Assembly: GCA_024641705.1 (NCBI GenBank) | Contig: JAHECO010000011.1 | Location: forward strand, 35,063 to 99,062 | DNA length: 64,000 nt | Reading direction: 5' to 3' | From: Candidatus Kryptoniota bacterium | GTDB taxonomy: Bacteria; Bacteroidota; Ignavibacteria; Kryptoniales; JAKASW01 | Notes under the pieces: model-generated | Told to the model about the DNA's origin: nothing | What the model saw: only the letters and a program-made list of their open reading frames with translations | The model's database searches: none | Program-made: the position numbers and the translations under genes | Shown here: piece after piece, positions 30,529-41,103 of the stretch | How positions within the stretch are numbered: position 1 is the first letter of the stretch | How the letters are laid out: each line of letters opens with the position of its first letter

Positions 30529-30615
30529 CATTTATATGCGGCGGCTCCTTGTTACATCGCTGCATGTCTCCCGTCTAATTCACAAAGGACAATTTCAAAC
30601 AAGAAGGACAAGAAC

Positions 30616-31197
30616 GTGAACACCATCGATGAGGTAGCTCAGTTCCTGCAGCCGGAGAAAACGGCTCTGGTTCTCTGGGATATCCAGAAAATGCTTGTGG
30701 ATGCCATATTCAACCGGGAAGAGTTCCTGGGGAATGTCCATAAACTCGCCGCCGCCGCCAGGGAACGGCAGATCCCGGTTTTCTTCACGAAGATCACGCC
30801 TCTGCCGGAAAAGTTCGAGTCGCCGGCCAGAAAGTACATGAGGAGGAACAGGCCCAAAGGATACGTACCCGCGCCGGATGCTTTCAACCTGGTAATTTCC
30901 CCGGAGCCCGGCGACATCGTGATCGAAAAGAATACTGCAAGCATTTTTGTGGGGACTAACTTCGAGCTCATGATGAGGAACGCCGGGATTTCAACGCTGG
31001 CTTTTACGGGAATATCGACCGAGATCGGCATCGAGTCGAGCGCCCGCGACGCGGGGAACAGGGGGTTCTTCCCGATCGTCGTGTCGGACGCGGTTTCCTC
31101 ACGCGACAAAAATGCTCATGCCCGCTCGCTGGAGAATCTGAAGAGTATGGTCCCTCTTGTTTCAACCGACGAACTCGCCTCTTTCTGGAAGAAATGA
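30616..31197 (+). CDS. Isochorismatase-family cysteine hydrolase
   Basis: TALVLWDIQKMLVD...GDIVIEKNTASIFVGTNFELMMRNAGISTLAFTGISTEIGIESSARDAGNRGFFPIVVSDAV. Confidence 0.85.
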   Translation: MNTIDEVAQFLQPEKTALVLWDIQKMLVDAIFNREEFLGNVHKLAAAARERQIPVFFTKITPLPEKFESPARKYMRRNRPKGYVPAPDAFNLVISPEPGDIVIEKNTASIFVGTNFELMMRNAGISTLAFTGISTEIGIESSARDAGNRGFFPIVVSDAVSSRDKNAHARSLENLKSMVPLVSTDELASFWKK

Positions 31198-31325
31198 CGA
31201 CTGCGCACAGGCCTTCAATCAACCTTTTCCAGGATTTCTGCATCTAAACGAGAGCGAACTTCGGGGCGCTGCAGTGCCTCGGCTGAGCGAGATTACTCAA
31301 CATAAACAAAAAGGGAGCACCAGGT

Positions 31326-31733
31326 ATGAAGACTCTTGTGATGTTTTCAGCGTTGATGCTGTTCGCGAGCTCGGCATTTAGCCAGGGCATGGGGCAACGC
31401 CGCTCGTTTTACGACCAGTCGACGGTCACGACTATTACGGGTACCATCCAGAGCGTGGATACTCTCACCGGGCGAAGGGGAAATTCTCATATGATAGCAT
31501 TGACGGTGAAGGATTCGAGCGGAACGGTGTCTGTCAGCATAGGGCCTTCGTTCTACCTCGACGAACAGAAGATTTCTTTCAAGGCGGGAGACATGGTCGA
31601 AGTCACCGGATCCAGAGTCCAGTTTAACGAGAATGAGGTTATACTCGCCGCACAGGTGAAGGTCGGCGGGAAGACCTATACTTTGAGGGACGATTCCGGC
31701 AGGCCCGTCTGGGCCCGCGGCGGAATGAGATAG
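31326..31733 (+). CDS. Small secreted OB-fold-like protein
   Basis: Signal peptide then TVTTITGTIQSVDTLTGRRGNSHMIALTVKDSSGTVSVSIGP...GDMVEVTGSRVQFNENEVILAAQVKVGGKTYTLRDDSGRPVWA. Confidence 0.55.
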   Translation: MKTLVMFSALMLFASSAFSQGMGQRRSFYDQSTVTTITGTIQSVDTLTGRRGNSHMIALTVKDSSGTVSVSIGPSFYLDEQKISFKAGDMVEVTGSRVQFNENEVILAAQVKVGGKTYTLRDDSGRPVWARGGMR

Positions 31734-32167
31734 GGCGTTAGTCATGCGCTGCGGGGGAACCCGGCCCCGCAGTGCGACAAATCCCACTTTCCAGAACAAT
31801 TCAACATGGGGAATCCGCAAGGACTTTCGTTGCAGGCGAAGTCCGTGTCCGCTGCGTTTTCCCGGTCCCGCATTTGAATCGGGGCGGTTGTTTGGATTAA
31901 CCACATAGATGACATAGAAATCATCATCTATCTGTCCTGTGTGCATGCGCACCGAGCAGTCCACCGGAACGAAGTGCAGGGGGAAGTGCAGCGGCCTGCA
32001 CGCACTAGGCGTTCCGCGCAGGCAGGCACGCAGGTGTACCTATGTGGTTTCAGAGGCCACCCGCATATTTGGTGAATCCCGCAATCACACTTAATTTCTT
32101 ATTAATGAAACTCCGGGTTGTTTCGTAATTCGCGCCGCTGCATGATGCATCACAAATTGACGAGCGT

Positions 32168-33355
32168 TTGAGACCGCACAATATGAACAGGAAAATCTTC
32201 ATCACCCTTTTTGTGGCCACTGTCATCACCATGCTCGGGCTCGGGGTGATCGACCCGATCCTTCCTCTGTACGCGAAGAGCATGGGGGCTACCGGCATAG
32301 AGCTCGGAATAATCTTCGCCGGTTTTGCGCTTTCGAGAAGTATATTCGCCCCTATTGTGGGACAGTACTCGGACCGCCACGGGAGGAAGAACCTCATGAT
32401 AACGGGGTTGATCCTCTTCACCGTCGTCTCAGTCTGTTTCATATACGCGAGGTCTCCTCTCGCACTGACGCTCATCAGGATATTCCAGGGGGTCTCCGCC
32501 GTCCTGGTAGCTCCGGTCGCCCAGGCGTATATCGGCGACCTTACTCCTGTCGGCAAAGAGGGAAAGTACATGAACCTTTTCTTCATGTCCTTCTTCGCCG
32601 GGATGGCGCTCGGTCCTTACTTTGGCGGTTACCTGACCGACCGGTTTAACATCAAGGCCCCGTTCTATGCTATGGGCGTGCTCTCGGCTCTCGTGATGGT
32701 CATGGTGCTCATCCTCGTACCCGAGAGTTCAGCCATAAAAAAGCATGACCGGAAACAACCCTCTCTCTTCAAGTCGCTCGTCCCGGTCTTCAGAGACAAA
32801 CCGATGATCGGCATCATGACTTACATGACTACGCGGGGATTTTACAGGTGGGGGTTCAACACTTTCTTCCCGCTCCTCGCGATGAGGGCAGAGAAGATGA
32901 GCCTGGCCGATGTCGGCCTCGTCCTTTCCGTCTACATGCTCTTCGGTTCGATAATACAATATCCGTTCGGCCTGATAGTGGACAGGTTCCCCTCGCAGAA
33001 AGTCAATCTGATCCTGGTCGGAGGGATTTGCAGTGCGGTGTCGATGTGCGTCATCGCGGACATGCACAGCCTGTTCATGTTCCTTGTGTTGACGATCAGC
33101 ATGGGGGCCTTCAGTGCCGTGTCGCGCGCCTCTGCAATCGCGATCAGGACCGAGAGAGGACGGGTCTACGGTATGGGATCCACCGCCGGCGCCTTCACCA
33201 CCTCGCTGAGCATAGGGCAGGTGCTCGGTCCGATACTCTTCGGCGTGATCGCTGACGTGTCGAGCATCCCGGTCGCCTTTCTCGTCGGCGGACTGATCGG
33301 TCTTGCGGGCACCATCGCCTCCGGCGTGTTCCTTAAAGCCAGGACGTCATACTAA
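32168..33355 (+). CDS. MFS transporter
   Basis: GLGVIDPILPLYAKSMG...PIVGQYSDRHGRKNLMITG; about 12 TM segments. Confidence 0.92.
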   Translation: MRPHNMNRKIFITLFVATVITMLGLGVIDPILPLYAKSMGATGIELGIIFAGFALSRSIFAPIVGQYSDRHGRKNLMITGLILFTVVSVCFIYARSPLALTLIRIFQGVSAVLVAPVAQAYIGDLTPVGKEGKYMNLFFMSFFAGMALGPYFGGYLTDRFNIKAPFYAMGVLSALVMVMVLILVPESSAIKKHDRKQPSLFKSLVPVFRDKPMIGIMTYMTTRGFYRWGFNTFFPLLAMRAEKMSLADVGLVLSVYMLFGSIIQYPFGLIVDRFPSQKVNLILVGGICSAVSMCVIADMHSLFMFLVLTISMGAFSAVSRASAIAIRTERGRVYGMGSTAGAFTTSLSIGQVLGPILFGVIADVSSIPVAFLVGGLIGLAGTIASGVFLKARTSY

Positions 33356-33672
33356 CCCCAGTCAGGGCGAATAGCCCGAAGAGGAATATCAGGCTGAAGC
33401 GGTAAAGCCCATTCTCGAAGAGCGTTCGCGTCTTGCATGATCGGACGCGTTGGATTTTCCCCTAATACTCTCTACACCGCTATTATCCGTTCCTGTTGCA
33501 ATACTCTACAGTGTAATTAGACCGCAATCTACACCGACCAAAATTCCACAGTGCGCTTATCCCACCTTCGTTGCAGGACAATCCGGCGATATAATCCGGC
33601 ACACTTACTGCACTTAAAGGATTCTGTAAACTAGTTACACAAAAGCACGACTCAGAAAGGAAATTCTTACGA

Positions 33673-35166
33673 ATGAAGATCCGTATGTTAGTATTCACGA
33701 TCACATTTCTCTTTTTTGGGAATGCATGGTCGCAACAGAGTTCCGGGCTGCTTCAAAAATGGGTTCACCCCGGCAGCGATGTTATTCAAGAGAACGGATA
33801 TCAGGGTGCGCAGACCTGCGTTGTCTGTCATGAAAACGCGCTTGACGAGATCGTTCACACCGTCCACTGGAATCTCGCCGCGCCGATCAGGAACGTCCAG
33901 GGACTTCCGGACAGCTCCTGGTGGGGGATGGTCAACAGGGAATGCGCGCTCGCCGGCTCGACGAGCCCCTCAAACTGGGTGTCGGCCACCAACGGCAAGT
34001 TCAGCGTTCAGGCTGCAGGCTGCGGCGTCTGTCACATCGGCTCGCTGCCGTTCCCCCCGATGCCCGGGACAAAAGCCACCGAAGCCCAGGAGAATACCGT
34101 CGATTGCCTCGTGTGCCACGCGGCAGACTACGACTGGTCCAAGAGGGCGACACTCGTGACGGATTCGACCGGCACGCACTGGGGAGAGGACATGTCTATG
34201 AAGGCGGCCCTCAGCATAACGAAGACTCCAACGACCCAGGCCTGCCTCAGATGTCACGAGCATTCGTTCTCTCACGATTACAAGCGAGGCACCCCGTACA
34301 CCGCGGACAACGACGTTCACGCAAAAGCCGGGCTCAGCTGCGTCACCTGTCACGTCACGGAACATCACAAGATCGCTAAGGGCACGTACGAGTCCGACAT
34401 GATCGCCAACGACCTTCCCGATGTCGCAGTTACCTGTTCGAACTGTCACGGCAACGCTCCTCATCACGGGAAGAACGCGGTCGCACTCAACGAGCACACC
34501 GACAGAATCGCATGCCAGACATGTCACATACCCCAGGCCAGCGGCATCGTCTATGAGAACTGGGGCAAGCCGGTGAAGGACAACATCAACGGCAAGTACA
34601 GCGAACTCTCGAAGTACGACAAGATCCCGTCGAACCCCGACCTGTATGTTCCGACCGATACAATTGAAAAGGGACATCCGTCTTATATATGGCGGGTGGC
34701 AAACACGAAGGGCCAGAAGAACGCACAGAGCTGGATGGCTTTTGAAACGTCGAACATCGGTACCCCCGGGGCAAAACTTTTCCCGGTAAGGGGTCTTACA
34801 CAAGTAATGCTCTTCGACAAGAAGCTGAAGATGTGGCAGGCTCCAGGGATGTCATTCCTCAAGGACAATCCCCAGATGGCTCAGTTCCCGCTTCTCCTCG
34901 CGCCGAACAGGGAAGTATACAACCAGACCGGAGACGTTAAGACGGCGATAAACGCCGGCATGAGACCCTATGCCGCCATGGGACTCAAGTGGAGCGGCGA
35001 GTGGATGCCCATGCAGGTCCCGGGTACTTCGTACATATCTGTGAACCATGGAGTCAGGAAGGCCGGGCTCTCATGCAGCTCCTGCCATTCGAAGAACGGC
35101 GTCATGGATTTCAAAGCGCTCGGTTATACTCCGGTACAGGTAAAGCTCTTGGAGAAGAGTAAGTAG
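33673..35166 (+). CDS. Octaheme c-type cytochrome, tetrathionate-reductase (OTR) family-like
   Basis: Signal peptide and eight CxxCH motifs: CVVCH, CGVCH, CLVCH, CLRCH, CVTCH, CSNCH, CQTCH, CSSCH. Confidence 0.82.
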   Translation: MKIRMLVFTITFLFFGNAWSQQSSGLLQKWVHPGSDVIQENGYQGAQTCVVCHENALDEIVHTVHWNLAAPIRNVQGLPDSSWWGMVNRECALAGSTSPSNWVSATNGKFSVQAAGCGVCHIGSLPFPPMPGTKATEAQENTVDCLVCHAADYDWSKRATLVTDSTGTHWGEDMSMKAALSITKTPTTQACLRCHEHSFSHDYKRGTPYTADNDVHAKAGLSCVTCHVTEHHKIAKGTYESDMIANDLPDVAVTCSNCHGNAPHHGKNAVALNEHTDRIACQTCHIPQASGIVYENWGKPVKDNINGKYSELSKYDKIPSNPDLYVPTDTIEKGHPSYIWRVANTKGQKNAQSWMAFETSNIGTPGAKLFPVRGLTQVMLFDKKLKMWQAPGMSFLKDNPQMAQFPLLLAPNREVYNQTGDVKTAINAGMRPYAAMGLKWSGEWMPMQVPGTSYISVNHGVRKAGLSCSSCHSKNGVMDFKALGYTPVQVKLLEKSK

Positions 35167-35226
35167 TGAAGGCGAACGTTCGGAACGCAGCACATTTCCA
35201 GCGACCGTTCAGAAGCCGGATTTCGG

Positions 35227-35265
35227 AAAGTCCGCCCCAGGTTTTGATGGGGCGGACTTTTTTTT
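35227..35265 (+). terminator. Rho-independent terminator of the octaheme cytochrome gene
   Basis: AAAGTCCGCCCC-aggttttgat-GGGGCGGACTTT followed by TTTTT. Confidence 0.9.
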
Positions 35266-35645
35266 GTGCTCCCCGAGTCCCTGCGGCTGCCGGTCCGGGC
35301 GATGGGGTAGTTCCAAAATGCCATGCGGGGGGGAATATTTGGTCCAACGATTCACATCAATTTCATAACATAGCCCAGAAGTCGGCTTTATTGAGAATTC
35401 TTCGGGATTTTTGGGATGCATCTGGCATAGTTGTTGTCGGAATCTGCCTGGAGAGGCGGGCAAGGTGATTGCGCGGCGTATTGAAGTTTCAGACAACCCA
35501 CCGAGGGAGGCCGTCTTAAACATGATCGTCGGTAATCAATTCATGGGCACTGCCACCTGCAAGTCAAGCGTTTATGCCATCGCGATGTTTGATGCCCGCT
35601 ATGTAACGGGATATTTTGCAGCAAACACTAAAAGGGAGTACAAAG

Positions 35646-36110
35646 ATGAAAGGCAACGCGAAAGTCATTGAAGCACTGAATAGTCTGCTTGCGGACGAGC
35701 TTACTTCGATCAGTCAGTACATGGTACACTCGGAGATGTGCGACAGCTGGGGTTACGAGAAATTACACGACGCTATCGAGAAACAAGCAAAGGATGAGAT
35801 GCATCATGCTGAGACATTAATCGGTCGCATCCTGTTCCTTGACGGTATTCCGATCGTTTCAAAACTCAACCCGCTTAAGATAGGCAAGACGGTGCCCGAG
35901 ATCATCGAGAACGATCAAAAAGGCGAGTTGGCGGCGATTGAAGCATACAATCAGGCTGCCAAGTTGACGAGAGAAGCGGGGGATCAAGCTACCGCCGATC
36001 TTCTGGTAGGTATATTGAAAATGGAAGAGGATCACGAAGACTGGGGAGAGATCCAGCGGTCCCAGATTCAGCAGATGGGACTCGAGAATTATCTCACTAA
36101 CAAAGCGTGA
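35646..36110 (+). CDS. Bacterioferritin-like protein
   Basis: MKGNAKVIEALNSLLADELTSISQYMVHSEMCDSWGYEKLHDAIEKQAKDEMHHAETLIGRILFLDG...EEDHEDW. Confidence 0.92.
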   Translation: MKGNAKVIEALNSLLADELTSISQYMVHSEMCDSWGYEKLHDAIEKQAKDEMHHAETLIGRILFLDGIPIVSKLNPLKIGKTVPEIIENDQKGELAAIEAYNQAAKLTREAGDQATADLLVGILKMEEDHEDWGEIQRSQIQQMGLENYLTNKA

Positions 36111-36217
36111 GACGCGTGAGTCCTGTCAGAAGCTTCCCGGCAGGATCGTATTTTGGGTGTCAGATGGACCATGTCCTGCTCGGTTTAACTAATAAATAAA
36201 GTCGAGGAGGCACTGCG

Positions 36218-37804
36218 ATGTCAAAGTCTAGGTCCCGGAACCGTTTTTTAAACGTCAGTCTCTCAATGGTTTTTTCCCTTTCACTTGCAGCAGCTGCGCT
36301 GGTTCTCATTTCCACTCCTCCCGGCTGTGAGGCTAAAAGTGCCGTGACGGATTCGGTGAGCACTCAGACACAGGACTGCATCGACTGTCACTCGGGCGTT
36401 ACCCCCGGCATCGTCAAAGACTGGGAAACCAGCCGCCACTCGCACGTGACTGTAGCCGAGGCGATGACGAAGCCGGCTGCGGAGCGGAGGGTTTCCGCGG
36501 ACAATCCTCCGGCCGAACTGCGCAACCATGTCGTCGGGTGCTACGAGTGCCATTCGCGGAACACCGACAAACACAAGGACAGCTTCGACCATTTCGGGTA
36601 CAGGATAAACGTCATAGTCACTCCTTCCGACTGCGCGACGTGCCACCCGGTCGAGGTGTCGCAGTACGAAGAGAGCAAGAAGGCTGACGCATACGGCAAC
36701 CTGATGGAGAACCCCGTGTACCGCATGCTTGTGTCGACGATCGACGGTGTCAAGAAGATCGAAGGAGGGAAGATAGTCTCCGGAGAACCCAGCGCAACGA
36801 CTCTGAACGAATCGTGTCTCGGATGTCACGGTACCGTCGTAACGGCCGTGGGCACCGACACGGTTCACAGTGAGATCGGCGACGTTATCGTCCCCAAGCT
36901 CGCGAACTGGCCGAACCAGGGAGTGGGGAGGATCAATCCCGACGGAAGCAAGGGCGCGTGCACGTCGTGCCATACCCGTCACAGCTTCTCGATCGAGATA
37001 GCCCGCAAGCCTTTCACCTGCGCGCAGTGCCATCTCGAGCCGGATGTCCCCGCATGGGAGGTCTACAGGGAGAGCAAGCACGGGAACATCTTCCTCTCGA
37101 AGGGGAGCACATGGAATATGGAAGATGTGCCGTGGGTCGTCGGAAAGGATTTTCAGGCTCCGACATGCGCGACATGCCACAACTCCCTCCTTGTCTCGCC
37201 CGACGGCACGGTGATCGCGCAGCGAACGCACGATTTCGGCTCGAGGCTCTGGGTCAGGCTTTTTGGCCTGATCTATTCGCATCCCCAGCCGAAATCCGGG
37301 AATACAGCCGTCATCCGGAACGCTGACGGGCTTCCACTCCCGACCACATTTGGCGGCGGCCTGGCTTCCCAATACCTGATCGACTCGTCCGAGCAGGCAT
37401 CACAGCTTAACGCCATGGAGACCATCTGCAAATCTTGTCACAGCACTTCCTGGACCGCCGGCCACTTCGCCCATCTCGACACCGTCACGCAGGAGACCGA
37501 CATGATGACGAAGGCCGCGACCCAGCTCGTGGCGACGGCGTGGGCGAAGGGAATCGAAGATAAGTCGAATCCCTTCGACGAAGAGATCGAGAAGATGTGG
37601 GTCGAGCAATGGCTTTTCTACGCCAACACGATGCGTTATTCCGCCGCGATGACCGGCGCCCCCGACTACGAGGCGTTCAAGCATGGCTGGTGGGATATGT
37701 CGAAGAACCTCGTGCACATGAAGGACATGATCGATCTCAAGAGTGCGCTCAAAGAAAAGGAAGAAATGAAACCCGGGAAGCAGCCGGGCGGTAAACGGAA
37801 GTAG
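36218..37804 (+). CDS. Octaheme c-type cytochrome, hydroxylamine oxidoreductase (HAO)-like
   Basis: Signal peptide; CIDCH, CYECH, CATCH, CLGCH, CTSCH, CAQCH, CATCH, CKSCH; C-terminal MRYSAAMTGAPDYEAFKHGWWDMSKNL resembles the HAO family C-terminus. Confidence 0.8.
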   Translation: MSKSRSRNRFLNVSLSMVFSLSLAAAALVLISTPPGCEAKSAVTDSVSTQTQDCIDCHSGVTPGIVKDWETSRHSHVTVAEAMTKPAAERRVSADNPPAELRNHVVGCYECHSRNTDKHKDSFDHFGYRINVIVTPSDCATCHPVEVSQYEESKKADAYGNLMENPVYRMLVSTIDGVKKIEGGKIVSGEPSATTLNESCLGCHGTVVTAVGTDTVHSEIGDVIVPKLANWPNQGVGRINPDGSKGACTSCHTRHSFSIEIARKPFTCAQCHLEPDVPAWEVYRESKHGNIFLSKGSTWNMEDVPWVVGKDFQAPTCATCHNSLLVSPDGTVIAQRTHDFGSRLWVRLFGLIYSHPQPKSGNTAVIRNADGLPLPTTFGGGLASQYLIDSSEQASQLNAMETICKSCHSTSWTAGHFAHLDTVTQETDMMTKAATQLVATAWAKGIEDKSNPFDEEIEKMWVEQWLFYANTMRYSAAMTGAPDYEAFKHGWWDMSKNLVHMKDMIDLKSALKEKEEMKPGKQPGGKRK

Positions 37805-37856
37805 TCGCGTCTTATCAGGGGACGGGCGATGATCTTTTACTCATCCCCCTCCCTGA

Positions 37857-37892
37857 CCCTCCCCCTTCTCTAAAGATAGAAAAGGGGGAGGG
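37857..37892. repeat. Palindromic hairpin CCCTCCCCCTT...AAGGGGGAGGG
   Basis: Perfect 11-bp arms; preceded by ctcatccccctccctgac, also seen in diverged form near 10484. Confidence 0.75.
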
Positions 37893-38108
37893 AATGGGCG
37901 AAGGTCGGGGTTCAGGATTCGTGACGTGTCGATGGGGGAACACACCGTCTTTTCCGGAAATTGCGCAGGACATTTGTGATCGCTATCTTTGGATGCCTTC
38001 CGGAAAATGGAACATGTGCAGAGGCAGTCTATCTAACGCCCACACGAGTAATTCGCACGATACATTTTCCGGGAAAAGATATCCCAGATCTAACCGGAGT
38101 GACGACTG

Positions 38109-40886
38109 ATGAAACTCAAGAAGTCTTGCTTTCTGTACCGTGTATTGACGCTTTCTCTGTTAATTCCGTGGACGGCTTGCGCTCAGACTTATCTCGGCAA
38201 TTTTACATCGTATTCTGCCTCCGGTAATGAGGTAACGGTAAATGCCGGGACATCAGGTCTGCGTCTGATCTTCTACAAGCCTAACGTCGTGCGCGTCGAT
38301 TATCTCTCCTCGGACACCACGAAATTCCAGCACTCGCTTGTTGTTGTCCCGGATTCGGCACAGCCCGTGTCCGTTTCTGTTTCTGAAGGTGACTCGAGTC
38401 TCACGGTTGCAACGTCGTCCCTCCGCGTGGTTTGCGGGAAGTTTCCGCTGCGGCTGCAGTTCTACGACCAGGGCAGCCAACTTGTCCTCGCCGAACCGGC
38501 TGGAGGAGGGCTTGCTTCCGACCAGTCCGAACGGTCGGCCAGCTTCTCGATCCAACCGGGTGAGCGATTCTACGGCACAGGCGAACGGGGACTGAGCCTT
38601 AACCTGCGCGGGCTGGCTTTCGACAGCTACAACGAACAGCACGGCGGCTATCCGACGGGGGGAATCCCTCCGACGATGAACGTCAACATCCCTTTCATAG
38701 TCTCATCCGGCAATTACGGCATCTACTTCGAAGACACGTACAAGGGGCACTTCGACGTTGGGAATTCGAACTCGGATATTCTTACTTACTCCGCGACAGG
38801 CGGAGAGCTCTCTTACTATTTTATATATGATCCTACCTACGCCGGGATATTGTCCGACTACACTTGGCTCACCGGAAGGGCGCCGCTCCTGCCGAAGTGG
38901 GCTTATGGTTATATCCAGTCGAAGTTTGGGTACCGCAATTATCAGGATGCGGAACAAACGATCGAGAAGTTCCGTACCGACTCGATACCCTGCGACGCAA
39001 TCATCCTGGATCTTTACTGGTTCAGCAGCATGGGCGACCTCGACTGGAACCTCAGCAGTTGGCCGAATCCGAACCAGATCACGTCGCAATTCCTGTCGCA
39101 GGGCTTCAGGACGATCGTCATCACGGAGCCTTATATTGTGCAGAATTCGTCGAATTTCGGCACTGCGGACCAGAGCGGCTATCTGGCAAAGGGATCTTCC
39201 GGTCAGAGCTATATCATGAGCAACTGGTGGTCGTGCGGTTGCAACGCCGGTCTGCTCGACATAACGAATCCCGCCGCGGAGAGCTGGTGGTGGAGTAAGT
39301 ACCAACATATTTTTGAGACGGGAGTGTCAGGTCTGTGGACCGACCTTGGCGAACCGGAGCGGGACTATACGGATATGCAATTTGCCATGGGACCCGACAT
39401 TGAGGTCCACAACGTCTACGATTTCATCTGGGCTGAGACTCTGTTCAACGGGTTCAACCAGTCGTTCCCCGACAAGCGGATGTTTAACCTTACAAGGTCC
39501 GGGTACGCGGGCATACAGAGGGTTGGCACCGTTACCTGGTCCGGGGACGTAGCGAAGACCTTCGACGGACTGGCTGTGCAGCTGCCGCTGCTTCTGAACA
39601 TGGGGATGTCAGGAATCGCGTATTACAACTCCGACATAGGCGGGTTCAACGGAAGTCAGCCTACCACTCCGGAGCTTTACACGAGGTGGATGGAGTTCGG
39701 CGCGTTTTGCCCGGTGATGAGAGCACACAGCTATGACGGACTCGGCGGCACCGAACCGTGGGCATTCAACTCGATAAGCCCGTCGACGGAAGGGATCATC
39801 CGAGACATAATTGAGCTGCGGTATTCCCTCATGCCGTATAATTACACGATGGCGCACGAGGCATACGAGACAGGGATGCCTCTTGCTAGACCGCTGTTCG
39901 TCACGTACCCGGACGACCCCAGCACGGCAAACGAGAGCGGGGCGTACATGTGGGGTGACGATTTTCTCGTCGCGCCGGTCACGCAATCGGGAGAGACGAG
40001 TAAGACGTTCTATCTCCCGGCGGGGAAGTGGATAAGCTACTGGGACGACAGGGTGTACAATGGCGGGCAAACGGTAACCGTCACCGCGCCTCTCGACGAG
40101 GTGCCTCTCCTGGTAAAGGCAGGGAGCATAATACCGATGCGGCCGGTGACCCAGTATACCGGCCAGACTCCGGCGGACACATTGAGACTCGCGATCTATC
40201 CCGACCCCGGTGCTCCCTCGAGCTTTACTCTTTACGAAGACGACGGGGCTTCACTCAAGTACCAATCTGGAGAATACTCGGAGACAGCCTTCGGGGAGAG
40301 GATGATCGCTGACGGTGACACGAGCGCCATGGAAATCTCGATCGGTGCTTTCACGGGGAGTTACAGCGGCAAGCCGGTCCGCAGAGTGTACATATGCGAG
40401 ATCCACAAGGTGTCCCGGCAGCCGGGAAGAGTCTTGCTGCAGGGTTCTCCGCTGGGTGCGGAAACCGCCGAAGACTCACTCAGATCGTCACCGTCAGGTT
40501 TCTTCTATGATGGCTCGTCGGGGATACTCTATGTGAAAGTGGGGACAAGTGCGGACAGTTCTTACCTGATCTCGGTAGACAGCGTGGAAGTGACCGGCGT
40601 CAGAAAGAACCCCGCGGGTCCATCGGGCTACGAACTGAACCAGAACTACCCCAACCCCTTCAACCCATCGACGGCGATACACTATCGTCTGGCGGCAAAG
40701 GGCCTAGTGACATTGAAGGTATACGACGTGCTGGGGAGGGAAGTGGCGACGCTCGTCAGGCGGGAGGAGAGCGCGGGGGAGCATACTGCGGTCTTTGACG
40801 GGAGCGGAATGTCGAGCGGAGTGTACTTCTACACGTTGACTGCGGGGAAGTTCCAGGTGACCCGCGAGATGGTATTGCTGAAGTAG
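38109..40886 (+). CDS. GH31 family alpha-glycosidase with C-terminal type IX sorting domain
   Basis: Signal peptide; WAYGYIQSKFGYRNYQDAEQTIEKFR, GLWTDLGEPERDY, YYNSDIGGFNG; C-terminus YELNQNYPNPFNPSTAIHYRL...MSSGVYFYTLTAGKFQVTREMVLLK. Confidence 0.93.
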   Translation: MKLKKSCFLYRVLTLSLLIPWTACAQTYLGNFTSYSASGNEVTVNAGTSGLRLIFYKPNVVRVDYLSSDTTKFQHSLVVVPDSAQPVSVSVSEGDSSLTVATSSLRVVCGKFPLRLQFYDQGSQLVLAEPAGGGLASDQSERSASFSIQPGERFYGTGERGLSLNLRGLAFDSYNEQHGGYPTGGIPPTMNVNIPFIVSSGNYGIYFEDTYKGHFDVGNSNSDILTYSATGGELSYYFIYDPTYAGILSDYTWLTGRAPLLPKWAYGYIQSKFGYRNYQDAEQTIEKFRTDSIPCDAIILDLYWFSSMGDLDWNLSSWPNPNQITSQFLSQGFRTIVITEPYIVQNSSNFGTADQSGYLAKGSSGQSYIMSNWWSCGCNAGLLDITNPAAESWWWSKYQHIFETGVSGLWTDLGEPERDYTDMQFAMGPDIEVHNVYDFIWAETLFNGFNQSFPDKRMFNLTRSGYAGIQRVGTVTWSGDVAKTFDGLAVQLPLLLNMGMSGIAYYNSDIGGFNGSQPTTPELYTRWMEFGAFCPVMRAHSYDGLGGTEPWAFNSISPSTEGIIRDIIELRYSLMPYNYTMAHEAYETGMPLARPLFVTYPDDPSTANESGAYMWGDDFLVAPVTQSGETSKTFYLPAGKWISYWDDRVYNGGQTVTVTAPLDEVPLLVKAGSIIPMRPVTQYTGQTPADTLRLAIYPDPGAPSSFTLYEDDGASLKYQSGEYSETAFGERMIADGDTSAMEISIGAFTGSYSGKPVRRVYICEIHKVSRQPGRVLLQGSPLGAETAEDSLRSSPSGFFYDGSSGILYVKVGTSADSSYLISVDSVEVTGVRKNPAGPSGYELNQNYPNPFNPSTAIHYRLAAKGLVTLKVYDVLGREVATLVRREESAGEHTAVFDGSGMSSGVYFYTLTAGKFQVTREMVLLK

Positions 40887-41046
40887 TACAAGCGGGGGTT
40901 CGGACCCAGCTCGGGCCGGGAAACCCGGGCAAATGTTAGCGCAAACGTACGAAAGCGGGGTCATGCCGCCCCAGTCGGCTTTTCCAACAATTTCGCCGAA
41001 TGCGGAAGGGTTTCCATCATTTTCGGCAAAGAGGCAAAAATAGGAC

Positions 41047-41090
41047 TTGACAGAGTCAAATTTTTTCTGCAGCTTTGGAAGCCCTTCCAA
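41047..41090 (+). promoter_or_regulatory. Two palindromes immediately upstream of the LacI-family gene (candidate autoregulatory operators)
   Basis: TTGAC-AGA-GTCAA and TTGGAAG-CC-CTTCCAA; ATG of the regulator at 41104. Confidence 0.4.
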
Positions 41091-41103
41091 GAAAAGCGAG
41101 GTC

